From assembly GCA_027068915.1 (NCBI GenBank), contig JAMOLT010000027.1:32655-96654 (forward strand): a DNA stretch of 64,000 bases. Direction: 5' to 3'. The notes below the pieces were generated by a model. The model was not told the DNA's origin. It did no database searches and saw only the letters and a list, made by a program, of their open reading frames with translations. The position numbers and the translations under genes are program-made. This document shows positions 18,928-26,994 of this stretch, in pieces; the first letter of the stretch is position 1; each line of letters starts with the position of its first letter. The stretch is from Sedimenticola sp. Lineage in GTDB: Bacteria > Pseudomonadota > Gammaproteobacteria > Chromatiales > Chromatiaceae.

Positions 18928-20064
18928 ATGCTAACAACTGCGGCTCTTTCCGTCGATGCAGCGTCTGCACCGGGAAACCCGGACAGCTTCAGTACGCAAT
19001 TGAAGCTGATACACGAACGCATCCAGAGACAACACCCTATCGTCTCCTGTATCGAAGTCGCATTGCACCAGGCGCCCGGCAGCACCCCGAAAACCTACTC
19101 TACTTTTTCAAAGCACAACACACACAATGACTTCCAGGGACAAGCGGTTGGGCAGAAATTCCGGGGAGCCCATGATCTTGGCCGAACCAGACGCCATGAA
19201 GCGCCTGACTTCATGATCGATTCCGGCACCCAATCCGCTTTACGCGTACCCTTTACGGTTGATGAGCAACTGTGGGGATTTGTTTTTTTCACGGCACAGA
19301 ACAAACATGGCTTCACCCCCCGAATCATCAAACAGATGCATGTCTATACGCGGGTGATTACACAGCTTGTCACCAGCGAACACCGCTCTGCAGAAAGCCT
19401 GGATTCCACCATATCCGCCATCCTGCGCCTGAACAAGGTAAGCAATTCCGAGTCTCCTGATCATCTCAAGCGGGTCGCACACTATTCCCGCCTGATTGCA
19501 GAAAACTGCGCCACCACCTACTCCCTGTCCAGGCAATGGATCGAACACCTGTTCCTGTTCGCCCCCCTGCATGATATCGGCAAGATATTCGTGCCGGAGG
19601 AGTTGCTGGCAAAACCCGGGCCACTTTCGCCGAAGGAGTTTGCACAGATGAAAACCCACACCCTGAAAGGGCGGGAAATCATCGACCACATGATCGACAG
19701 TTTCGGCTACCAGGAAGACATCCATCACACAGGCATGCTCCGAAACATCATTGCCCTGCACCACGAGTCCATTGACGGCAGTGGCTACCCTTTCGGGCTC
19801 AAAGACCATGAAATACCCCTGGAGGCGAGAATCGTGGCGGCAGCCGATGTACTGGATGCGTTGATGACAAAGCGGCCCTACAAGGACGCCTGGTCCGTGG
19901 ACAAAAGCATACGGAAATTGTGCAAGCTGGCAGGGAACAGGCTGGACCCGGAGTTTGTCGAGATCCTGGCATCCAGCAGGGAAGAGTTGCTAGAAATCCG
20001 CGCCGCCTGTGGCACCCGAATGCCTGCTGAACCAGGAAAACGAGGAAACCGGTTGTCGACATGA
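18928..20064 (+). CDS. HD-GYP domain protein, predicted cyclic-di-GMP phosphodiesterase
   Basis: 378 residues from the ATG at 18928, with AGGAG eight bases upstream; a GTG nine bases earlier overlaps the ribosome site. The N-terminal half (about 20-165) resembles a GAF-like sensor domain. The C-terminal half is HD-GYP with LHDIGKIFVPEELLAKPG and the complete signature HHESIDGSGYPFGL. Such enzymes hydrolyse cyclic-di-GMP to pGpG or GMP and so lower biofilm signals. No signal peptide or membrane helix is present, so it is cytoplasmic. It overlaps the next gene by four bases. Confidence 0.88.
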   Translation: MLTTAALSVDAASAPGNPDSFSTQLKLIHERIQRQHPIVSCIEVALHQAPGSTPKTYSTFSKHNTHNDFQGQAVGQKFRGAHDLGRTRRHEAPDFMIDSGTQSALRVPFTVDEQLWGFVFFTAQNKHGFTPRIIKQMHVYTRVITQLVTSEHRSAESLDSTISAILRLNKVSNSESPDHLKRVAHYSRLIAENCATTYSLSRQWIEHLFLFAPLHDIGKIFVPEELLAKPGPLSPKEFAQMKTHTLKGREIIDHMIDSFGYQEDIHHTGMLRNIIALHHESIDGSGYPFGLKDHEIPLEARIVAAADVLDALMTKRPYKDAWSVDKSIRKLCKLAGNRLDPEFVEILASSREELLEIRAACGTRMPAEPGKRGNRLST

Positions 20065-21191
20065 AAGACCTGCCCTCCAATCCGGTCATACTCTCTTTCA
20101 GAGGCATAGAAGGGCTGGGCCGAAAAAGCCTGGCGTTCCTTTTTTCCGCCCAGAAAACGACCAGATATGAAATCGTTGACGAGCACCCGGATGCCATAAA
20201 GATCATTGACATAGATGACCACCTCGGGAAAGCCGCCTGGGAAGACCTGCAAGCTTCCGGCGGGGGACAACCCGGAGCCCCTGTTGTCATTGTGGGCCGT
20301 GAGCCCCTGGACGTGGTAAACGGCATCTCCCTGCAAAAGCCCTTTCTCCCCAGACAGTTGCTGGCCGCAGTTGAGTCCCTTGCGGCAGAGATCAGAAACC
20401 AGATGGCGCCCCCCCCGGGCGATACCGGAACGCCTGCAGGAGAAGAGCCAGCCCCATCCGCCGCCAAAAAAACCCTGTCACCCGGCATCACTTCCGCTAC
20501 AAACAAACGGGAAGCCCTCACCCATATCGGCACCACGCCAGATGTGGATCTGGACGATCCTAATGCTGTTGCCGAGGTGCAATATGACCCCGGGCAGTTT
20601 CTTGTACAGCGCATGCTCGAGCTCATCGAGCTGGCGGCGAAGGAGAAAAAGTATATCCATGTCGGCTGCTGTGGCGTGGTGTTTTATATTGACCCCCATC
20701 AGCACTGCATCCGCACCCTGGTGAAAGAAAGAAACCTCCGGACATTCGGTGCCCTTCCTCTGGATTACGACACCTTTGTGTACCACAAGGAAGCAAGGCT
20801 GCCCGTGGAAATCGAATCTCTGGGATTCAGCTTCCCCAATGAAGATTTTGTCTGGCGCATGATACTGGCCAGCTCCCGGGGACGGCTTCCCAAAAACACC
20901 GACCTGGATCAACGCTATCTTCTGCAGCCCTGGCCAAACCTTGCCCAGTTGCTGTTGTTTCCCCATGTCATGCAGGTCTCGGCCGCCTGGGCTGCCTCAC
21001 CGAAGTCCATTCGGGAAATGGCCGGGGAGCTGGACATACCCCAGCGATACATCTTTACCTTCTTTGCTGCAGCGAACACCATGGGCTACTTGCAGTCGGC
21101 AGGTGCAACCGATGACCAGGCACCACAACCCACCCGCAAGACAAAAGCCGAAGGCAGGGGACTGCTTTCCCGCTTGCTGAAAACCCGTTGA
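20061..21191 (+). CDS. receiver-like protein of unknown function, coupled to HD-GYP gene
   Basis: 376 residues, ATGA overlap with the HD-GYP gene. Residues about 5-115 look like a degenerate receiver: PVVIVGREPLDVVNGISLQKPFLPRQLLAAVESL resembles the last strand and helix with the conserved Lys-Pro, but no DD pair or clear phospho-acceptor Asp is seen. A Pro/Ala-rich linker (about 118-150) follows. The C-terminal domain (about 165-360) contains GCCGVVFYIDP and a possible winged-helix end, SIREMAGELDIPQRYIFTFFAAANTMGYL. I do not recognise that domain. It probably works with the HD-GYP protein as an adaptor or output. Confidence 0.75.
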   Translation: MKDLPSNPVILSFRGIEGLGRKSLAFLFSAQKTTRYEIVDEHPDAIKIIDIDDHLGKAAWEDLQASGGGQPGAPVVIVGREPLDVVNGISLQKPFLPRQLLAAVESLAAEIRNQMAPPPGDTGTPAGEEPAPSAAKKTLSPGITSATNKREALTHIGTTPDVDLDDPNAVAEVQYDPGQFLVQRMLELIELAAKEKKYIHVGCCGVVFYIDPHQHCIRTLVKERNLRTFGALPLDYDTFVYHKEARLPVEIESLGFSFPNEDFVWRMILASSRGRLPKNTDLDQRYLLQPWPNLAQLLLFPHVMQVSAAWAASPKSIREMAGELDIPQRYIFTFFAAANTMGYLQSAGATDDQAPQPTRKTKAEGRGLLSRLLKTR

Positions 21192-21326
21192 CAGCTGCAT
21201 ATGCCCCATCTGAAGAGAATGGACAGCAACACCTACCCCACACCTATCCTACTGTTTTTATATAACTTATCCATTCTATTAGGTAATTTTAATACCCAAA
21301 ATACCGTCAGCCGTTCCTTATTACTT

Positions 21327-21342
21327 TGTGCATAGATTCACA
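21327..21342. promoter_or_regulatory. CRP/Vfr-like site
   Basis: TGTGC-N6-TCACA matches nine of the ten conserved bases of the CRP/Vfr consensus TGTGA-N6-TCACA. It lies about 140 bases before the first PilJ-type gene, in a 292-base AT-rich gap (21192-21483) that should hold the promoter for the genes at 21484-23844. A single-site match is weak evidence. Nothing else in the gap is recognisable. Confidence 0.35.
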
Positions 21343-21483
21343 GCATAATTTGTATCAGGTGAACTGGATCACAAACATATTTTCATTTGATCTGAACCGC
21401 TCTCGCCTGAGGATCGCCGCCATTGCAAACAAAGCATGGCCTTCCACAAGCCACCGGTTCCATGTACTTACAGGAAACAGCAA

Positions 21484-22281
21484 ATGTCTGAAAACCATAC
21501 CACTGGAAAAACCAAACTGGCGTACGCCCTGATGACCATATTCATCACCAGCCTTTCCAGCACCCCCCATGCCGAAGCAGATGCTTTCGACAGGGCCGTC
21601 AACAAGGCGGGCAAGCAACGCATGATTACCCAGCGGGTGCTGAAAGACTATGCAATGGTCGGCATGAATATGGAAGTGGGCAACCCTGCCAAAGACCTCA
21701 AGGCCCTCGTCGTCCAGTTTGATAGCAGCCTCAAGGATCTGCAGTCGCTGTCCATGAGCGAGGAAGTAGCCAAAAGCCTTGGCGAAATCGAAAAACTGTG
21801 GACGCCGATCAAAACCACGCTGCAGGCCCCCCCGGTAAAAGAAAAGGTTGGCGAGCTACAAAAAGACCTGGACCGGCTTCTCGAGGCCTGTGACGAAAAT
21901 ACCCACCTGATCGCCCGGGAAGCCAACAACCAAACCGGCGGCATCGTGGACACCGCGGGAAGGCAGCGCATGCTGTCCCAGCGCATGGCGGCCCTCTATA
22001 TGCTGAAAGCCTGGAAAATCGAAGACCCCCGCTTCCAGGAAAAGCTCACCAAATCCATGGAAGAGTTTTCTACCGCCCACAAGCTTCTTGAAGCATCTCC
22101 TCTTACCACAGAGGATATTCGCACCAAGCTGGCCCGCGTGAAAAAAGCGTATGCCTGGTTCGAAATGATGGGCAATTCCAAATCAAACAGAGTCATCCCC
22201 TCCCTTATCAACAAGTCTGCAAAAAGCATTCTTGCCGATATGGATGAAGTGACCACCTTATACACGCAAATCAACGAGTAA
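21484..22281 (+). CDS. stand-alone periplasmic PilJ/NarX-type sensor domain protein
   Basis: 265 residues from the ATG at 21484, behind AGGA. A signal peptide or single N-terminal helix (about 10-32) is followed by two copies of the PilJ N-terminal helix motif: AGKQRMITQRVLKDY near residue 39 and AGRQRMLSQRMAALYML near 159. This domain normally forms the periplasmic four-helix sensor of chemoreceptors (PilJ) and of nitrate sensors (NarX/NarQ). Here nothing follows it: no transmembrane exit, no methyl-accepting or kinase domain. It may bind a ligand and signal through a membrane partner. A paralogue follows immediately. Confidence 0.85.
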   Translation: MSENHTTGKTKLAYALMTIFITSLSSTPHAEADAFDRAVNKAGKQRMITQRVLKDYAMVGMNMEVGNPAKDLKALVVQFDSSLKDLQSLSMSEEVAKSLGEIEKLWTPIKTTLQAPPVKEKVGELQKDLDRLLEACDENTHLIAREANNQTGGIVDTAGRQRMLSQRMAALYMLKAWKIEDPRFQEKLTKSMEEFSTAHKLLEASPLTTEDIRTKLARVKKAYAWFEMMGNSKSNRVIPSLINKSAKSILADMDEVTTLYTQINE

Positions 22282-22311
22282 TTTGCATTGCAGGAACTTG
22301 GAGATCGAACA

Positions 22312-23115
22312 ATGAATATTTTATCAAAAACAATATCCGCTCTTTTTCTGGCAACAGCATTCCTTATGTTCGGCAGTACAGTCCACGCCGAAGATGCAAA
22401 TGCCGACGGCAACAACCTCGCGCAACTCATCGATATCGCTGGCAAGCAGCGCATGCTGTCGCAGAAAATCGCCAAGGCATATTTTTTCTACGGACAAGGC
22501 ATCCGTCCGGAGAAAACCCGCAAGCAGCTATTTGACAGCATCAAGGAATTCAACGGCAACTACGCGCTTCTGAAAAAGAAAGTCAAGATTCAGGGCGTAC
22601 AGGACATGCTGGTATATATCGACATGGCCAAGACCGAGCTGGCACAGCTCGCCAGAGAGCCGTACAGCAAGGAAAACGCCTCCCTGGTCATGGATTACAG
22701 CGAAACCATGCTGGAAGGCAGCCAGGATATCGTCACCCGGCTGGAAAACCTTTCCAAGCTGAAAAAAGAGGCCATCGTGGATCTTTCCGGCCGCCAGCGC
22801 ATGCTCGCCCAGCGCATCGCCAAATACTATATCGCCTATCAGGCCGGTTTTCGGGATCACAATACCGTCGAACAGCTGAAAACCGCCGTGACGGAATTTG
22901 AAACAGCCCACACCACGCTGAGTAAGGCAAAACGCAATACGATCCAGATCAAAGCAGAACTGGCCAAGGTGGAAAAACTGTGGAACGTAGTAGCCAGATT
23001 CTACAAAGATGTGGAAAGAGGTGGTCTACCCGTTATCGTCCTTGCTACTACAGACAACATCATGGAAAGCATGGATCGGATCACCCATCAGTATGTAGCG
23101 GCACTGGGTTCATAA
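22312..23115 (+). CDS. second stand-alone PilJ/NarX-type sensor domain protein
   Basis: 267 residues from the ATG at 22312, with GGAG eight bases upstream; the gap to the previous gene is 30 bases. Signal peptide ending at STVHA, then two PilJ-type motifs, AGKQRMLSQKIAKAYFFYG near residue 43 and SGRQRMLAQRIAKYYIAYQ near 158. It is similar in layout to the preceding gene, so the two probably arose by duplication and may form a heterodimer in the periplasm. No output domain is present. The ligand is unknown; nitrate or nitrite would be a guess from the family only. Confidence 0.85.
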   Translation: MNILSKTISALFLATAFLMFGSTVHAEDANADGNNLAQLIDIAGKQRMLSQKIAKAYFFYGQGIRPEKTRKQLFDSIKEFNGNYALLKKKVKIQGVQDMLVYIDMAKTELAQLAREPYSKENASLVMDYSETMLEGSQDIVTRLENLSKLKKEAIVDLSGRQRMLAQRIAKYYIAYQAGFRDHNTVEQLKTAVTEFETAHTTLSKAKRNTIQIKAELAKVEKLWNVVARFYKDVERGGLPVIVLATTDNIMESMDRITHQYVAALGS

Positions 23116-23154
23116 ACCCGGCGCAGGCATTTTCCCTGAAAAGGAGAACATGAC

Positions 23155-23844
23155 ATGAAAAACACCATCCTCACCGCAATGATCTTTGGGATCATCCAGA
23201 TCAACGTCCATGCAACCATTTCCTCTGGCCAGGCTTCCAGCCTGAAGATGGTGAATGAGGATCTGGTACTGGATCAATCACTGGCCATCGAATGGGCGAG
23301 GGATGCCAAACTGGCAAAGACCATGTGTGATACCGGGCACCCTTTATGGCAAAGCTTCAAGCCGGAAACCGTTGCCTTGGGCACTGACCGCAGCCGTGCG
23401 GATATCTGCCTGCAGGACGGCATGATGAACTGGTACGAAGCCAGCGCCTGGATCTCCCATCTGAACAAACATGCATTTCTGGGATACAGCGACTGGCGCC
23501 TTCCCCACACCAGACAAAGTGATACCACCTGCTCCCATCGCTTCGAGAGCGAGCTTTCACAGGAATACTTTACCTTTGGCTCTGGCTGCAAAAACAGCGA
23601 ACTGAGCCACCTTTTCCATTCATCCCTGGGCAACCCGGCCAACAGGGGGCGGGAATGCAAGCAGGACTGCCTGACCAATCCCGGGCCTTTCCGGAATGTA
23701 TCTGATTCCATGTACTGGTCAGGAACGGAAATCTCTTTTGACTCTTCCCTGGTTGGTGTTTTTGATATCGGCAGCGACTGGCAGGATGCAGAAAACAAAA
23801 CTTCGGATCTTCTGCATGTATGGCCTGTACGCTCACTGAACTGA
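23155..23844 (+). CDS. secreted DUF1566 (Lcl-type) domain protein
   Basis: 229 residues with AAAAGGAG before the start. Signal peptide ending near INVHA. The mature protein has the DUF1566 pattern: WYEASAWISHLNKHAFLGYSDWRLPH, later SDSMYWSGTEISFDSSLVGVFDIGSDWQDAENKTSDLLHVWPVRS. This fold is related to C-type lectin and formylglycine-generating-enzyme modules and often occurs in secreted or adhesive proteins. Several cysteines could form disulfides. It follows the PilJ pair by 39 bases and ends before a strong terminator, so it is probably in their transcript. Confidence 0.85.
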   Translation: MKNTILTAMIFGIIQINVHATISSGQASSLKMVNEDLVLDQSLAIEWARDAKLAKTMCDTGHPLWQSFKPETVALGTDRSRADICLQDGMMNWYEASAWISHLNKHAFLGYSDWRLPHTRQSDTTCSHRFESELSQEYFTFGSGCKNSELSHLFHSSLGNPANRGRECKQDCLTNPGPFRNVSDSMYWSGTEISFDSSLVGVFDIGSDWQDAENKTSDLLHVWPVRSLN

Positions 23845-23868
23845 CCCGGCATTACAGCCTGCCAGACA

Positions 23869-23903
23869 AAAAGCCCCTGCCTTGAAACAAGGCAGGGGCT
23901 TTT
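23869..23903. terminator. bidirectional rho-independent terminator
   Basis: Perfect 16-base arms (AAAAGCCCCTGCCTTG and its complement) with a three-base loop, ending in four T on either strand. It lies between the convergent DUF1566 gene and groEL and can end both transcripts. Confidence 0.92.
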
Positions 23904-23944
23904 CTTTATCGCCGGGTTTGACCCCGTCCAGCGGACGCCGGTAT

Positions 23945-25609
<1,665 letters not shown>

Positions 25610-25696
25610 TTAAATCTAAAAATTGATCAATACGGGGGATGGGCCTCAACCGGAAAAAACCGGGCGCACAACCCCCTGCCCGGGGCGTAAAGACGC

Positions 25697-25987
25697 TCAG
25701 TCTTCGATGACGCCCATGATGTCTTCTTCGCGCATGACCAGCAGTTCTTCGCCGCCGATCTTGACTTCGGTGCCGGCATATTTGCCAAACAGCACTTTGT
25801 CACCCACTTTCACATCCAGAGGACGAACTTCGCCACTGTCGGTGATCTTGCCGTTTCCGGCAGCAATGACTTCACCTTCTATGGGCTTTTCGGTAGCGCT
25901 GTCCGGAAGCACAATGCCACCGGGGCTGGTGCGCTCTTCTTCCATGCGGCGGATGACCAATCGATCATGCAATGGACGGATCTTCAT
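25697..25987 (-). CDS. groES: co-chaperonin GroES
   Basis: 96 residues, normal length. [31 protein letters not shown] contains the mobile loop that contacts Gro[20 protein letters not shown] and EDIMGVIE are typical. It forms the heptameric lid of the chaperonin. It is first in the groESL operon behind a TTAGGAG ribosome site, a sigma-70 type promoter and a CIRCE operator. Confidence 0.98.
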   Translation of the reverse strand: MKIRPLHDRLVIRRMEEERTSPGGIVLPDSATEKPIEGEVIAAGNGKITDSGEVRPLDVKVGDKVLFGKYAGTEVKIGGEELLVMREEDIMGVIED

Positions 25988-26041
25988 AGATAAACTCCTA
26001 ATATACCTTGGTTTTGTTGCGTTACGATTTGGGGGAGGGGA

Positions 26042-26068
26042 TTAGCACTCCCCCGCAGTGAGTGCTAA
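26042..26068 (-). promoter_or_regulatory. CIRCE operator (HrcA binding site)
   Basis: TTAGCACTC, nine bases, GAGTGCTAA: a perfect match to the CIRCE consensus, about 55 bases before groES. It sits at the expected transcription start of the promoter at 26068-26095, so bound HrcA would block initiation. HrcA itself is not encoded in the window. Confidence 0.95.
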
Positions 26069-26095
26069 TAATAGGGGCGAAACCGGGAAAGTCAA
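26068..26095 (-). promoter_or_regulatory. groESL promoter
   Basis: On the minus strand, TTGACT (26090-26095), a 16-base spacer and TATTAT (26068-26073). It is a vegetative-type promoter directly upstream of the CIRCE element. No clear sigma-32 motif was seen, so control is probably by HrcA repression. Confidence 0.75.
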
Positions 26096-26146
26096 CCCCA
26101 GGGAGTGGAAAATTCCGGCGCCTGGAGTAGTGTGAGCATACATATT

Positions 26147-26602
26147 TCAATCATCATCCCGGCGATATTCTCCCTGAATGATGTTTACGCGGCGGACTTC
26201 CACATCCGGCGCCGGGCCTGAACCCGGGGGGGAGGGTGACAGGGCGCCACTGCGCTTCAACATTGCGATGATAAATTTTCGGCGCAACGGCGGCACCAAG
26301 ATCAGAAAGCCGATAATATCGGTAATGAACCCGGGGAACAAAAGCATGACTCCGGACATCATCAACAGGGCACCTTCCAGCATTTCCAGGGCCGGCGCCT
26401 CTCCCCGGGCCATGGTTTGTTGCACACGCATCAGCACCGATACTCCCTGCATGCGCACCAGGGCGGCACCCAGTATGGCGGTGAAAATACTGATTAAAAT
26501 CGTACTGAGCGCACCTATCTCGGAACCAACCGAGATCAGGACATACAGCTCCAGCAAGGGTGCGCCAACGAGTACCAGCAGAAAAATAATTCCAGGATTC
26601 AT
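26147..26602 (-). CDS. fxsA: FxsA family membrane protein
   Basis: 151 residues from the ATG at 26602. Two or three hydrophobic helices (about 4-22, 27-47, 75-98) match FxsA: GIIFLLVLVGAPLLELYVLISVGSEIGALSTI, then GALLMMSGVMLLFPGFITDIIGFLILVPPLRR. FxsA is an inner-membrane protein known as a suppressor of F-plasmid exclusion of phage T7; its normal job is unclear. In gammaproteobacteria it usually lies beside groESL and cutA, as here. No good ribosome site precedes the start, and only 41 bases separate it from divergent cutA. Confidence 0.88.
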   Translation of the reverse strand: MNPGIIFLLVLVGAPLLELYVLISVGSEIGALSTILISIFTAILGAALVRMQGVSVLMRVQQTMARGEAPALEMLEGALLMMSGVMLLFPGFITDIIGFLILVPPLRRKFIIAMLKRSGALSPSPPGSGPAPDVEVRRVNIIQGEYRRDDD

Positions 26603-26631
26603 CTTGCACACTTTGGGGCAAAACCGTTTAA

Positions 26632-26643
26632 TTCAAGCTTGAA
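26632..26643. repeat. 12-bp perfect palindrome in fxsA/cutA gap
   Basis: TTCAAGCTTGAA ends on the base before the cutA ATG and occupies most of the 41-base gap between the divergent fxsA and cutA starts. No ribosome site for cutA fits in it. It could be a small operator or chance. Confidence 0.35.
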
Positions 26644-26994
26644 ATGAAAAACACACATTCTCCGGTCTCTTCTTCTGACAATTTACTGGTATTGTGCACT
26701 TGTCCCGATGGAAATGTTGCACAATCTCTGGCGAAGACGCTGGTCAAAAGAAAACTGGCGGCCTGTGTGAGCATCATCAATGCCATACAGTCTGTCTATT
26801 GCTGGCAAGGAAAAATACACCAGGACACGGAGGTCTTGTTACTGATCAAAACCACCACAAACGGCTGGGCCGCACTGGAGCAGGCTCTCCTGGAACTGCA
26901 TCCTTACGATGTACCGGAAATCATCGCCATGCCCATAGTGGCTGGCAGCAAAGACTACCTGAGCTGGGTAGGGGAAAACGTATGTATCGATTGA
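26644..26994 (+). CDS. cutA: CutA1 divalent-cation tolerance protein
   Basis: 116 residues. TCPDGNVAQSLAKTLVKRKLAACVSIINAIQSVYCWQGKI, the EVLLLIKTT strand and HPYDVPEIIAMPI are CutA1 signatures. The protein forms a PII-like trimer and is linked genetically to copper tolerance, often beside dsbD as here. It ends 13 bases inside dsbD, so the two are co-translated. The start is directly after a palindrome with no visible ribosome site. Confidence 0.93.
   Translation: MKNTHSPVSSSDNLLVLCTCPDGNVAQSLAKTLVKRKLAACVSIINAIQSVYCWQGKIHQDTEVLLLIKTTTNGWAALEQALLELHPYDVPEIIAMPIVAGSKDYLSWVGENVCID

Noticed and set aside
26694..26981. Longer N-terminus for dsbD starting inside cutA
   Set aside because: The ATG at 26982 is followed by a proper signal peptide; the extension would be a cutA shadow.
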